Positions 41,225 through 53,856 of a stretch of DNA of 64,000 bases are shown piece by piece; the first letter of the stretch is position 1, and the number at the start of each line of letters is the position of its first letter. A program made the position numbers and the translations under genes. This stretch comes from Lotus japonicus (Eukaryota > Streptophyta > Magnoliopsida > Fabales > Fabaceae): positions 65,334,732 to 65,398,731 of the forward strand of contig NC_080044.1 in assembly GCF_012489685.1 (NCBI RefSeq). The letters run 5' to 3'. A model generated the notes under the pieces. It saw only the letters and a program-made list of their open reading frames with translations, made no database searches and was not told where the DNA came from.

Positions 41225-43215
41225 CTAGTTCCACTTGCTCTCTCCATAACCATGAGAAAATGGATTGATGTTACTGCTGCGAGCTGAATTATCATGATGA
41301 ACAAAAAGATTTGGATGAATATTTTCATCATCCTCAGATGTTGTCCACCGCCTTGAGTTGCTGCCATGTTTTTCTCTAGCAACATTGCGCATGTTCTCCA
41401 TCTCTCCTACATGGTTTTTGAATTCCTTCTTCACCACGTCCAGCACCACATCACCGTATCTGTCACACCATGATCTTCAACACACAAAAGAAACACAAGA
41501 AAGTACACAGTAAGTAACACTAATCCTCTGATCTCAGACTGTATAAAGTGTCAAGTGATCCAAAATTGAAACATGAAAAGTGGGGTTATGTTGACTCACT
41601 TAGGAAAGTAATTTTTCAAATCAGCCTTGTCCACTGGAATTCTAGTAGAAATTGCTTCCATCTGATCATTCCTGATATCACAACAAATGCAGCCAAAAGT
41701 AAGTAACATTTCTAAGCAAAGAACTAAGTGCGTGTTTGGATACATGGTGAGCTAAAATCACTATGGATGGAAGTAATTTCCCTTAGCTTTTGTGACTGTT
41801 CACCGTGATCTTAGTTTTACAGCTATTTTCCATAGTGTATCCAAACATGCACTAACTAATATCAGTTTTCCAAATGCAAGGAAAGTAATTACGAGAATTT
41901 AAGATTTGGGTTTGTGCTGCTAAGTTCTGTCTGGATTCTTGTCAGCTCCTTCTTTATCTTGTCTCCCAAAACCTATTCACAGTGAACAAGAATTTTGTTT
42001 AACATGTCCAAAAATTAGCTCAATTTCAAAAGGAAATTAGATTGAAATATAGAAAGAGATGATGGATGAAGGATCTAAAACCTTATCTATGAAGAAATCA
42101 GATGGAGAACCATCAGAATGTAACTTCTTCTTCAACAACTTGGTGTCTGGTCCCTCTCCATGAACTCTTGCAAGAGACTGGGAGGAAGCTGAGTGTCCCC
42201 CACTATCAGACCTCTCATTCAGAGGCAATGGAGCAGTCTCATCATCTGCCTCATTTCTCTTCCATCTCTTGAACCCATCAAACCCCCATTGCTTCTTCAC
42301 TGGTTTCCCTGCTCTTTGCTCTGGCTCAGGACCACCACCACCACTTCCACCACCAACTCCCTCCCTCTGCTCCCTGTGAAATAAAGTCCTAAATGGCTTC
42401 CTCTTCAACTTCTCCGAGCCACCGGTTTCCTTCACAGCTTCCGGGGGCCCACTTTCCTCCATGAGAATTGTTGTACCTTCACTTTTATTGCCATTAGGCT
42501 CAGCATTCCAAAAAGGGTTTTCACTGGATTGCCTCAATTGCAAAGAAGGTGATTCAAAAGCACTCTTCTCCACCCCATTTTTCCCAGGTTTGTGAGGAGA
42601 AACAAAGCCGAAAACCGAGGCTGCCCCTTTAATCTGCTTCAAACCCGACCCCTGATTCGATTTTCCCTTACAATTCAAATTCTCCTTGTTCATCTTCAAT
42701 CCCTTATCATCCTTCAAATCAATAACCGACCACTCTTCCTCCGAAATCTCTCTAGGCCTCACTGCCCTCACACCAACGATCACATCCTTAGCCTCAATCT
42801 GAGCACCTTGAACAGCCAATCTCTGAAGCAAAGGTCTCTTAGAAGAATGATACTCTTCTTCAGAAACACACTTTGCATACAGAAGCTCCTGCAGAAACAG
42901 AAGCTTGTCTCTGAGTATAACAGGATGCTCTTGTTCCGGAGGCGAAGCGATGAGAGTCTCGAGCAAGTGGGTTCTGAAAGCTGAAACCTCAGTTTCAGCC
43001 ACAATGCCTTCTTCGTGAAGACCCATCAAATTCAAAATCTGGTGGAAAGACTCCTGCTGCCATTTGAGGTTGTCGGATTGCAGCTTCGACAACCTTTGCT
43101 CTGCTGAGAGCAATGATCGTTTCTTGAAGCTGAAAGGGAGAAGGGTCTTGCAGAGTGAGGTGATTGAGTCATGGAGTGTTGAGTAGTAGGTTGGTGTGTA
43201 GTTTGAGTACACCAT
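41225..43215 (-). CDS. Plant protein of uncertain family, 4 exons, 511 aa
   Basis: Exons 43215-42082, 41972-41893, 41671-41600 and 41474-41225 join in frame. The N-terminus (MVYSNYTPTYYSTLHDSIT) leads into SLCKTLLPFSFKKRS and a helical region (LKWQQESFHQILNLMGLHEE, then RDKLLFLQELLYAKCVSEEE). A long polar, Gly/Ser-rich middle with basic patches (KLKRKPFR, KKQWGFDGFKRWKRNE) looks disordered. The C-terminal part (DKIKKELTRIQTELSS, DLKNYFPKSWCDRYGD) looks conserved. It resembles an Arabidopsis group loosely annotated cyclin-dependent kinase-like (At1g12330-type, from memory). I see no kinase motifs, so I assign no function. A MITE lies in intron 2. Confidence 0.85.
41728..41852. mobile_element. 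Tourist-like MITE, 125 bp, in intron 2 of the 41225-43215 gene
   Basis: The left end GTGCGTGTTTGGATAC and the right end GTATCCAAACATGCAC are inverted with one mismatch. TAA flanks both ends (41725-41727 and 41853-41855). The interior also pairs in part (CATGG near the left arm with CCATAG near the right). Confidence 0.9.
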
Positions 43216-44349
43216 TTTTTTCTGAATCTTCGGATTGTTGAATTGGATGTGTCTGTTAGAATTTCTAGCTTAGAAAAGAACTCAACTCTTGGTGGTGTGT
43301 CTGTGTTGTTTGTTTTCCTGGTTTTGAATTTTTGAGACGATGCTCTCAAACGGTCACTTTGATATGGAAACTAGCCGTTGAAGACTGTGAATGAATATTA
43401 TTTCATTCAGGTAGCGCTTATAACAACTAAATTTTGAAAAATAAAAGAGAAAAATGATGATGCACCGACACCGTCAACCAATCAGATTTCAATGATGTGC
43501 CACGTCAATTAATGAAATTAAATAAAAAGAGAGATTTTCTCACATCCTTGAAAACTGATTGGTTGACGGTGAAAAAAATTTTACACCGCACTGTCAGTGT
43601 GTAAAGTTTAAGTGTTATAATCTAAGCCATTGATTTTGATCTAAGGGTAGAAAATCAATCATCTCACTCTCACATAAGAAATCTCTCTCTCACTAGATAC
43701 ATCCTCTATATATATATATATATATATATTTAAATTTCGCATTTAAGTCATAATTTTACATATAAAATGAAAATTAATATGACTAAATACTTTATATCAT
43801 AACTAAACTCTAAATTATTTGATATTAATTTTCATCTTAAACCATTTCAAACCAAACAGTTAGCGTAGTAATTCAGCATAACGAAGGAGACGACAGTTCG
43901 ATTCTAAACTCTTATGAATGAAAAAATAAATGTGGAGAAAGAATTAGTCTCACAACTATGAACAATTTATTATTGCACTAAAAAAGCTCCATTCACATGA
44001 ATTAAATAAAATATAGAAATATTAATATGATAAATTAAAATTAATTACATTTTTTTGTTTCTCATTTTTTCTTAACAATGGTTTCTCATTTCTTAAAATA
44101 TCTTCAACATTTAAGTCATGTTTGATTGCAGTTTTTGAAAACACCATTTAAAAATTGTTTTTAGAGATTATTTTTTAAAGTGGTTTTTCAAAAAAAAAAC
44201 TGTTTGAATTAGATATTTTCCAACATTAAAAAAATTACAATATGAAAAATAAAAACTGAAATAGAAAACATCTTTTAGTTGTTTTGGTATTTTAGTTTTA
44301 AAAACTGAAATTAAGAACTGTTTTCGAAAACAGTTTTATATTATTCATC
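43216..44349. other. Upstream region of the 41225-43215 gene and intergenic DNA
   Basis: The left part is the likely promoter and 5' leader of the minus-strand gene. 43469-43571 contains an inverted pair CACCGTCAACCAATCAG / CTGATTGGTTGACGGTG about 70 bp apart, probably a MITE core. An (AT)n microsatellite lies at about 43705-43729. The right part is AT-rich with short self-complementary blocks of the AAAACTGTTTT type. No gene seen. Confidence 0.5.
43469..43571. repeat. Inverted repeat, likely MITE core
   Basis: CACCGTCAACCAATCAG (43469-43485) and its reverse complement at 43555-43571 form a 17-bp stem. The outer boundaries could not be fixed. Confidence 0.55.
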
Positions 44350-44362
44350 TAAAAAAAGTTCG

Positions 44363-44575
44363 CAGAGGGGGCGTCCAAAAGGGAGTAAGAATAAACCCAT
44401 AGCATTGCCGAATAATTTTCTAGAGCCAATTCCAAGTGAAGATGGGGTGACAACGCGTTCGCATAGAGCATGGTTGATCGGAAAGGAGTTGGGACTAAAA
44501 CCACGCGGATCAGAAGCTTTGATGCTGAGAGGTTTAGAAGCTCAAATCCGTGAAAATCACCCTCACCTCAATTGA
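44363..44575 (+). pseudogene. LINE B ORF1 C-terminal remnant with AT-hook
   Basis: The open frame reads RGRPKGSKNKP (AT-hook core GRP flanked by basic residues), then a conserved-looking tail (SHRAWLIGKELGLKPRGSEA). It ends with TGA at 44573-44575, 23 bp inside the ORF2 frame that opens at 44550. The rest of ORF1 is missing because of 5' truncation. Confidence 0.7.
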
Positions 44576-45821
44576 TATTTCGGGGCCTTGGCTCACATGG
44601 AATGTGCGTGGGCTAGGCGGAACTACGAAAAGAGAGGCTGTCAAAAAAGCACTTCAGCAATTGAAACCAGAATTGATTCTATTACAAGAAACAAAATTGA
44701 ATGAGCAGAGGCAACGGACAGTTGAACAGTGGACGCAAAGTTTGCAGATGAATCATGTCGAGGTTCAGTCAGCGGGAGCAGCAGGTGGCCTAATGTGTCT
44801 GTGGAAGGAAAGCAGTTTTCAAGTTCAGTCAGTGGTGACATACACTAATTTTATTTTTTTGTCTGTAAAAGTTCCAAATTATGAACACCCAGTTCTAGTG
44901 GGGAATGTTTATGGTCCCCATTCTTTGCCGGAACGTAGAGTATGTTTTGAGGCCTTGAAAGTGCATGTGCTAAGTCATACAGGTATGATGTTTCTTGGGG
45001 GCGATTTTAACGCTGTTCTACTAGGATCGGAGCGGTCTTCAGAAGGAGTTCTTGATGTAGGCGATGTGGTTTTTCAACAATTTGCCACTGATACTAACTT
45101 ATCAGACCTACCCCTGCTAAATGGCAAGTACACGTGGTACTCAAGTCGCAACGATGGCCTATGGAGTCGATTGGACAGATGGCTCGTGTCTGACGAGGTG
45201 ATGTTATCTTTTTCGAATATTTCACAATCTGTTTTTGCATGGAATGTTTCTGATCATAGAGTTGTAGGTTTGGTGTTTGGTGAACCTGACTCTGGCCCTA
45301 AACCTTTCCACTATTTTAATCATTGGGTGGATGACGATGGATTTTATGAGGTGGTCGAAAATTGGTGGAGGTCCGCAATTTACCAAGGTTGGTCGGGATA
45401 TATTTTGCAGCAAAAATTAAAGGGTTTGAAGGGGAAAATAAGAGAGTGGCGCAAGGGGAAAGGGGTGTGGGGGGTGGAAAAAATTATGTGCTTAGAGAAT
45501 AAATTGCAGGAAGTGATGGGGGCAATGGAGGAGCAAGGGGGGGCGCAGTCTTTGTCTAAGGAGAGGAGGGAGATTTTGGAAGCTCTATGGAAAGCATACC
45601 GCAAGGAGGAAAGAACTTGGCGTCAGAAATCAAGGGTGCAGTGGTTGAAGGAGGGTGATCGGAATACAAAGTACTTTCATCGCATCTGTAAGGCAAGAAT
45701 AGTAAAAAAAAAATATTACCCAGTTAAGTTATCAGGGAAGAGACTTAACTACCCCAGGGGAAATCAAAGAGGCTATGCAGGATCATTTTCAGAATTTTTT
45801 CAGGATGGCAGCTGTTACTAG
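44550..45821 (+). pseudogene. LINE B ORF2: APE-type endonuclease region
   Basis: The endonuclease nicks target DNA to prime reverse transcription. Motifs include WNVRGLGG, LLQETKL, GNVYGPHS, GGDFNAVL, TWYSSRNDGLWSRLDRWL and SDHRVVGLVF, all apparently intact. The frame is broken in an A9-10 run at about 45704-45713, after which RT reads in another frame from about 45720. Confidence 0.9.
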
Positions 45822-47232
45822 GCCTTGTTTTCATAATCAGAACTTGAAAAAGGTGTCTGAATCAGAAAATCAATTTTTAGAAGCTGATTTTTCACTTGAT
45901 GAAATATGGGAGGCTATTAAAAATTGTGATGGAAATAGAGCTCCTGGACCTGATGGATTTAGCATGGATTTTTTTAAAAAACACTGGAATCTAGTGAAGG
46001 AAGATTTGATGAACTTTTTTAATGATTTTCCCCATACAGAGCATCTTGTTAAGGGTTTGAACTCGACTTTCATTGCGCTTATTCCAAAAGGTGATCTCCA
46101 GGAACATATTTCTGATTACAGACCTATCAATTTGATTGGCAGTGTGTACAAACTGTTATCTAAGGTGTTATCAGTACGTCTGAGTTCAATCCTTCCTAGG
46201 CTGCTAAGTCAGAATCAGTTTGCTTTCACAGCAGGACGTCAGATTGCTGATTGTTCTTTGATTGCAAATGAGATTGTCCACTCTATGAGTTCGAGGCCGC
46301 AAGGAGGTTTGTTATTTAAAATTGATTTTGCAAAGGCTTATGATAGTGTTGAATGGGGTTTTCTGTTGGAGCTCTTACAAGAGATGGGGTTTGGGGAAAG
46401 ATGGATTAGGTGGATGTACTGCTGTATTTCTTCAGCTACTTTGGCGGTTTTGGTAAATGGTTCACCGTCTGATTTCTTTTCAATTGAAAAGGGCTTGAGG
46501 CAGGGTGATCCTCTTTCTCCTCTTCTTTTTAACATCGTTGCAAATGGGATGTCTTGCATGTTAAACCAACTATCAGTGAGGGATATCCCATGTGGGGTGG
46601 AAATAACTCTAGGGCTTCGTCTCAATCATTTACAGTTTGCTGATGATTCATTGCTTTTTACAGATTGCGATCAAAACCAGTATGAGGAGATGGCTTTGGT
46701 GGTAGAAACCTTTTTGTTTGTTTCAGGTTTAAAAATAAATTTCAGAAAATCAGAAGTTTATGGTGTGAAAGCGCCCCCCAACACTGGTACAATCAGCAGC
46801 AAATTGGTGGAATTTCAAGGTTGGATCATTACCTTTTATGTACCTTGGTTCACCTCTAGGAGGTAGTCCTAGGAGATTGTCGTTTTGGAACCCAGTTCTG
46901 GAGAAATTGGCGGCCAAGCTTTGCACTTGGAATTCACGCTATCTATCACTAAGCGACAGGTTAGTACTTGTTAAATCTGTTTTGAATGCCATCCCCTTGT
47001 ATTACATGGCACTTTATAGAGCACCGAAGGGGATTATCTTGAGAATAAAGAGGATTCTGCGTCGTTTCCTGTGGGGAGGTGTTTCTGGCGAAAATAAAAT
47101 TATGTGGGTAGAATGGGAGGATTTGTGTAAGGGATCTCGGTATGGTGGTCTTCGGGTGGGGTTTTTAGAGTGGAAAAATAAGGCAATGTTATTGAAATGG
47201 ATATGGCGTTTTGGGCGGGAAAAGAATGCCTT
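45775..47232 (+). pseudogene. LINE B ORF2: reverse transcriptase region
   Basis: Motifs: NRAPGPDGFSMDFFKKHW, FIALIPKGD, DYRPINLIGSVYKLLSKVL, QFAFTAGRQI, FKIDFAKAYDSVEWGFL, GLRQGDPLSPLLFN and catalytic FADD (near 46637-46648). A second frameshift lies at about 46815-46838; the thumb/linker region then reads to 47232 (LGSPLGGSPRRLSFWNP, RRFLWGGVSGENKIMWVEW). The Sirevirus interrupts it in the codons for Ala-Phe/Leu at GCCTT. Confidence 0.9.
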
Positions 47233-48439
47233 TGTAAGATCAAGTTTTGATCTAGTAGTACAACTCTATGTTTTGATGATTACAAGTTAACCTTTTGATA
47301 TGAACAATTGTGGTACTCTAACGTATTTTTCTGAGTGTGCTATTCACAGGCTCTGACCTCAACTCAATCTCACACAAATCAGAAGCACTGTGTATAAAGA
47401 GCGACCCAAGCAACGCTTTCGCATTCACCATGTTCAGTATGAACAGTGGAAAAGCTTCAGAAGTTCTGAAGTTATACAAACTCTGATGTGGACTCAGTCA
47501 CTAGAAGTTCTGAAGATCCAGAAAGTCTGATAACCAAGAAACACTGAAGGCTCAGATATTCTGATGGTGTAGAAGACTCTGAAGATCCAGAAGCTGATTA
47601 GTGAAATTCTGATGTCCAGAAGCAAGATACTCTGAAGACCATGTTCTTCCCTCTGAGTTCAGAATCAGAAGAAACAATGGTCAGAGGATCTGGGCTTTCC
47701 CTCTGACTCTGATCAACCGGCTTCACAAGTTCCAATATGAAGCATTCCCCTGATCAGATGTCTCCTAGGTTTAAAGGTCAAGTCGCTATCCAAGTACAAA
47801 AGCAACTGTACCTTCCTGACGACCTACCTAACAGTCTCAGACATAGCAGAAGCTGGATTTTCCAGAACTGCCCTCCAACGGTAGCATTTTCCATGCAACG
47901 CTCAACCCTAATCCTTGGAGTATATAAAGAGGCTGAAGACTGAAAGAAGCGGCTAGAAGCATTCACATACGCGCAAGACATATTCAAATTCTTCTAAGCT
48001 TTCTTTCATCTGAAATTCATTGAGTTTACTATTAGCTTTTTAGAAGCAAATCCCTTGTAAACAATTCTTTGATAAACAGTTTGTTTAGTTCCTTTAGGAG
48101 ATCAAGGTTGATCGGATCCTAGAGAAGACTAAGAGAGTGAATCTTAGTGTGAGCTAAGTCAGTGTAATTGTTAGTCACTTGTAGGTTTCAAGTGCAGTTG
48201 TAACTCTTACCTGATTAGTGGATTGCCTTCATTCTAAGAAGGAAGAAATCACCTTAACGGGTGGACTGGAGTAGCTTGAGTGATTTATCAAGTGAACTAG
48301 GATAAAATCCTTGTGTGCTTTTCTATCTCTTATCTTTAGCACTTAAGTTCTCGAAAGATTTGTCAAAATCTTTAAGGTGGAAGCTTTATCTTGAAAACGT
48401 TATTCAAACCCCCCCTTTCTACCGTTTTTCATACCTTCA
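47233..48439 (+). repeat. Sirevirus 5' LTR
   Basis: TATA box at 47921-47928 (TATATAAA). It is rich in TCTGA/AGAAG motifs and ends with a C-run and CATACCTTCA. Pairs with 58166-59375. Confidence 0.95.
47921..47928 (+). promoter_or_regulatory. Sirevirus LTR TATA box
   Basis: TATATAAA within GGAGTATATAAAGAGG is the likely core promoter. It is identical in the 3' LTR at about 58854-58861. Confidence 0.7.
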
Positions 48440-48441
48440 AT

Positions 48442-48453
48442 TGGTATCAGAGC
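48442..48453 (+). other. Sirevirus primer binding site (initiator-Met tRNA)
   Basis: TGGTATCAGAGC starts 2 bp after the 5' LTR and is complementary to the 3' end of initiator-Met tRNA. Confidence 0.92.
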
Positions 48454-48511
48454 GCAAGTTCTGATTGCCACACCTAACAGTGTTCAGTGATCCGGGCCGG
48501 TGTGAAAAACA

Positions 48512-50421
48512 ATGGCTGCCACCACCAGTGAAACTCAAAGAGATGGTTACAATGCAAAGCCTCCTATGTTCGACGGTCAAAGGTTCGAATATTGGAAAGA
48601 TAGACTGGAAAGTTTCTTTCTGGGTTTCGATGCAGATCTCTGGGATATTATTGTGGATGGCTACGAGCGTCCAGTTGATGCAGATGGCAAGAAGATCCCA
48701 AGGTCAGAGATGACTGCAGATCAAAAGAAGCTGTACTCACAACATCACAAAGCAAGAGCAATTCTTCTAAGTGCTATTTCCTATGAAGAGACCAGAAGAT
48801 TACAGATCGTGAGTTTGCGAAAGGCATTTTCGAATCTCTGAAGATGTCTCATGAAGGAAACAAGAAAGTCAAAGAATCAAAGGCATTGTCTTTGATCCAA
48901 AAGTATGAATCCTTCATCATGGAGCCAAATGAGTCCATTGAAGAAATGTTCTCCAGATTTCAGTTGCTTGTAGCTGGCATACGACCTCTCAACAAGAGCT
49001 ACACAACAAAAGATCATGTCATAAGGGTCATCAGGTGTCTTCCTGAAAGTTGGATGCCTTTAGTGACTTCAATAGAGCTCACGAGAGATGTTGAGAATAT
49101 GAGTTTAGAAGAACTCATCAGCATTTTGAAATGCCATGAGCTGAAGCGCTCAGAGATGCAAGATCTGAGGAAAAAGTCCATAGCCTTGAAATCTAAATCT
49201 GAAAAGGCTAAGGCTGAGAAGTCAAAAGCTCTTCAAGCTGAAGAAGAGGAATCTGAAGAAGCATCAGAAGATTCTGATGAAGATGAGCTGACTCTGATCT
49301 CCAAGAGACTCAATCGCATCTGGAAGCACAGGCAGAGCAAATACAAAGGCTCTGGAAAGGCAAAAGGAAAGTCTGAATCCTCAGGTCAGAAGAAGTCCTC
49401 ACTTAAGGAAGTCACATGCTTTGAGTGCAAAGAATCAGGGCACTACAAAAGTGACTGTCCAAAGTTGAAGAAGGACAAGAAGCCAAAGAAGCACTTCAAG
49501 ACAAAGAAGAGTCTGATGGTGACATTTGATGAATCAGAATCAGAGGATGTTGACTCTGATGGTGAAGTCCAAGGACTCATGGCTATTGTCAAAGACAAAG
49601 AAGCAGAGTCAAAGGGAGTTGTTGACTCTGACTCAGAATCAGAAGGAGATCCTAACTCAGACGATGAAAATGAGGTATTCGCTTCTTTCTCTACCTCTGA
49701 ACTGAAACATGCATTGTCTGATATCATGGATAAGTATAACTCCTTATTGTCTAAGCATAAGAAGCTGAAAAAGGACTTATCTGCTGTTTCCAAGACTCCT
49801 TCTGAACATGAGAAAATTATTTCTGATTTGAAAAATGATAATCATGCTTTGATCAATTCTAACTCTGTGCTTAAGAACCAGATTGCTAAGTTAGAAGAAA
49901 TTGTTGCTTGTGATGCCTCTGATTGTAGAAATGAGTCTAAGTATGAAAAGTCTTTTCAAAGATTCCTAGCTAAAAGCGTGGATAGAAGCTTAATGGCTTC
50001 AATGATCTATGGCGTAAGCAGAAATGGAATGCATGGCATTGGCTATTCTAAACCAATTAGAAATGAGCCCTCTGTGTCTAAAGCTAAATCCTTGTATGAA
50101 TGCTTTGTTCCCTCTGGTACCATATTGCCTGATCCTTTACCTGCTAAAGTTGCTAAAAACCCTCTTAAAAAGGGATCCTTCTCTATGTCTAAATATCATG
50201 CAAATATTCCTTTAAAATATCATGTTGAGACACCCAAGGTGATCAGAACCTCTGGGGTAACTAACAAGAAAGGACCCAGAAAGTGGGTACCTAAAGACAA
50301 GATTATCTATGTTGCAGATATCCTTGATAGCTCCACTGAAACACCAATCATGGTATCTGGACAGTGGATGCTCGCGTCACATGACGGGAGAAAGACGTAT
50401 GTTCCAAGAGCTAAAACTTAA
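48512..50421 (+). pseudogene. Sirevirus gag, frameshifted
   Basis: Capsid precursor. The start MAATTSETQRDGYNAKPP at 48512 fits the family. The frame is lost near 48790-48800 (a 1-bp deletion is the simplest reading) and the gag domain continues in another frame to 50421. Later features: a Lys/Glu-rich stretch, one CCHC knuckle CFECKESGHYKSDC (about 49421-49462), and a long Ser/Asp/Glu-rich acidic region. A second shift near 50330-50360 separates gag from protease. Confidence 0.9.
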
Positions 50422-53413
50422 GCCTGGAGGCGAAGTTGGCTTTGGAGGAAATGAAAAGGGTAAAATTGTTGGTACTGGTACTATTTGTGTAGATAGTAGT
50501 CCATGCATTGATAATGTGTTATTGGTAGACGGCTTAACACATAACTTATTGTCTATAAGTCAATTAGCTGACAAGGGTTATGATGTTATATTCAATCAAA
50601 AGTCCTGCCGGGCTGTAAGTCAAATTGATGGCTCTGTTCTGTTTAACAGCAAGAGGAAGAACAACATTTATAAGATCAGATTATCTGAGTTGGAGGCTCA
50701 GAATGTGAAGTGCCTTCTGTCTGTTAATGAAGAGCAGTGGGTATGACATAGACGGTTAGGGCATGCCAGTATGAGAAAGATTTCTCAGCTGAGCAAGCTA
50801 AACCTTGTCAGGGGCTTACCCAATCTGAAGTTTGCTTCAGACGCTCTTTGTGAAGCATGTCAGAAAGGCAAATTCACAAAAGTCCCTTTCAAGGCAAAGA
50901 ATGTTGTCTCAACCTCAAGGCCGTTGGAACTTCTGCATATCGACCTTTTTGGACCAGTGAAAACTGAGTCTATAGGTGGCAAGAGATATGGGATGGTTAT
51001 CGTTGATGACTATAGCCGCTGGACATGGGTAAAGTTTCTAACCCGCAAGGATGAGTCTCATGCTGTGTTCTCTACCTTCATTGCCCAAGTGCAAAACGAG
51101 AAGGCTTGTAGGATTGTGCGTGTCAGAAGTGACCATGGTGGAGAGTTTGAGAATGACAAGTTTGAGAGTCTGTTTGATTCCTATGGAATTGCACATGATT
51201 TCTCTTGTCCCAGAACTCCTCAACAAAATGGTGTTGTTGAGAGGAAGAACAGAACTCTTCAGGAGATGGTTAGAACCATGCTCCAAGAAACTGGCATGGC
51301 TAAGCACTTTTGGGCAGAGGCAGTAAATACAACATGTTACATTCAGAACAGAATCTCTGTGAGACCAATTCTGAATAAGACTCCCTATGAATTGTGGAAG
51401 AACATAAAACCCAACATTTCTTATTTTCATCCTTTTGGCTGTGTTTGTTATGTTCTCAATACTAAGGATAGATTGCATAAATTTGATGCTAAATCTTCTA
51501 AATGTCTATTACTTGGTTATTCTGAGAGATCTAAAGGTTTTAAATTTTATAATACTGATGCTAAGACTATTGAAGAATCTATTAATGTTAGATTTGACGA
51601 TAAGCTTGACTCTGACCAGTCAAAGCTAGTTGAGAAGTTTGCAGATTTAAGCATTAATGTTTCTGACAAAGGCAAAGCTCCAGAGGAAGCTGAGCCAGAG
51701 GAAGATGAACCAGAGGAAGAAGCTGGTCCCTCTAACTCACAAACTCTGAAGAAGAGCAGAATCACTGCAGCTCACCCTAAGGAATTGATTCTGGGCAACA
51801 AAGACGAACCAGTCAGAACCAGATCAGCCTTCAGACCCTCTGAAGAGACCTTGCTCAGTCTGAAAGGATTGGTGTCCTTAATTGAACCCAAGTCCATAGA
51901 TGAAGCTCTTCAGGACAAGGATTGGATTCTGGCCATGGAAGAAGAATTGAATCAATTCTCCAAGAACGATGTTTGGAGCTTAGTGAAGAAGCCTGAGAGT
52001 GTCCATGTAATTGGAACAAAATGGGTATTCAGAAACAAGCTGAATGAGAAAGGAGATGTAGTCAGAAACAAGGCAAGGCTAGTTGCTCAAGGCTACAACC
52101 AGCAGGAAGGAATAGACTACACTGAAACATTTGCTCCAGTAGCAAGACTGGAGGCAATCAGACTGTTGATCTCTTTCTCAGTGAATCACAACATAGTTCT
52201 ACATCAGATGGACGTGAAGAGTGCCTTCCTAAATGGTTATATTTCAGAGGAAGTCTATGTTCATCAACCCCCAGGTTTTGAAGATGAGAAGAAGCCAGAC
52301 CATGTGTTCAAATTGAAGAAGTCACTCTATGGTCTGAAGCAAGCTCCCAGAGCATGGTATGAGAGACTCAGCTCATTCCTTCTGGAGAATGAGTTTGTAA
52401 GGGGTAAAGTAGATACAACTCTTTTTTGCAAGACTTATAAAGATGATATCTTAATTGTGCAAATTTATGTTGATGATATTATATTTGGTTCTGCTAATCA
52501 ATCTCTATGCAAAGAATTTTCTGAGATGATGCAGGCTGAATTTGAGATGAGTATGATGGGAGAATTAAAGTACTTTCTGGGAATACAAGTTGATCAAACA
52601 CCAGAAGGAACATATATCCATCAGAGCAAGTACACTAAAGAACTTCTGAAGAAGTTCAATATGCTGGAATCTACAGTGGCCAAGACTCCAATGCATCCTA
52701 CATGCATTCTGGAGAAAGAAGATAAAAGTGGTAAAGTATGTCAGAAGCTCTATCGTGGCATGATAGGTTCACTTCTATACTTAACTGCATCTAGGCCAGA
52801 CATACTATTTAGTGTTCATTTATGTGCTCGTTTCCAATCAGATCCAAGGGAAACCCACTTAACTGCTGTTAAGAGGATCCTAAGGTATCTGAAAGGCACC
52901 ACTAACCTTGGCTTGATGTATAAGAAAACATCAGAGTATAAGCTTTCAGGTTATTGTGATGCTGATTATGCTGGAGATAGAACAGAGAGAAAAAGTACTT
53001 CTGGAAATTGTCAATTTCTGGGAAGCAATCTAGTCTCATGGGCAAGCAAGAGGCAATCAACCATTGCACTATCAACTGCAGAGGCAGAATATATCTCAGC
53101 AGCAATATGCAGCACTCAGATGCTCTGGATGAAACATCAGCTGGAGGATTATCAGATCCTTGAGAGCAATATCCCAATCTATTGTGATAACACTGCTGCA
53201 ATCTCATTGAGTAAGAATCCTATCTTGCATTCAAGGGCAAAGCACATTGAGGTAAAGTATCACTTTATTAGAGATTATGTATAGAAGGGCGTACTTCTTC
53301 TGAAGTTTGTTGATACTGACCATCAATGGGCAGATATCTTTACAAAGCCCTTAGCAGAGGATAGATTTAATTTTATTCTGAAAAATCTGAACATGGACTT
53401 TTGTCCAGAGTGA
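50309..53413 (+). pseudogene. Sirevirus pol (protease, integrase, RT, RNase H) with two internal stops
   Basis: Protease: WYLDSGCSRHMTG (DSG active site). Integrase: HHCC zinc site ([10 protein letters not shown]) and DDE residues in [19 protein letters not shown] and GVVERKNRT. Reverse transcriptase: [33 protein letters not shown] and catalytic YVDD. RNase [17 protein letters not shown] and IYCDNTAA. An in-frame TGA at 50744-50746 sits just before the integrase zinc site. A TAG at 53282-53284 sits 42 codons before the normal-looking end (TGA 53411-53413). Between these stops the frame is open for 837 codons. Confidence 0.95.
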
Positions 53414-53856
53414 AGATGGATCAGAACCTCTGACTATGATACTTCTTGATCAGAAGATGTCTAGTCCAGAAGGTAACTCAATCAGAGTGTGTGTACCCAT
53501 TGGTACGGACTCTGAAGCTGAGACAGCAACACGTGTGTCAGTATTTCTGATGCATAGTTCCTTGTGCCCGTGTGACAGTCTGTCATGTTGCGTGTAGATG
53601 TGCTTCTCTCCTGTGTGTGATATGTGTATTTACTATTACTATCTATCTTTAATTTTCAACCGTTGATTTTAAATTTCTTTTTGAATCAACAACGGTTATT
53701 TGTCAAAACCCACTATACACACACGATCTCCTTCACTTTCGGTTTTTACTCTCTCTCTCTTCTGCTATTTCAAAACCGCTTACCCTCGATTTCTCTCTCG
53801 ATCTCTCTTCATCTTTCAACCTTCATCTTCTACCTAAACCTTCAACCGCTCCAAAA
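53414..53856. other. Sirevirus pol-to-env spacer
   Basis: 443 bp without coding. The right part (53740-53840) is strongly pyrimidine-rich (CTCTCTCTCTTCTGC, TTTCTCTCTCGATCTCTCTTC) and could act as a splice acceptor region or 5' leader for the downstream ORF. The env-position ORF is in a different frame from pol, so simple readthrough of the pol stop would not reach it. Confidence 0.5.

Noticed and set aside
42592..42984. 130-codon plus-strand frame opposite the 511-aa gene
   Set aside because: It is a shadow of the large first exon and has no recognisable domain.
47737..47943. Short frames in both Sirevirus LTRs (also 58670-58876)
   Set aside because: They lie next to the TATA box in the LTR upstream of the transcription start and differ between LTRs; no coding evidence.
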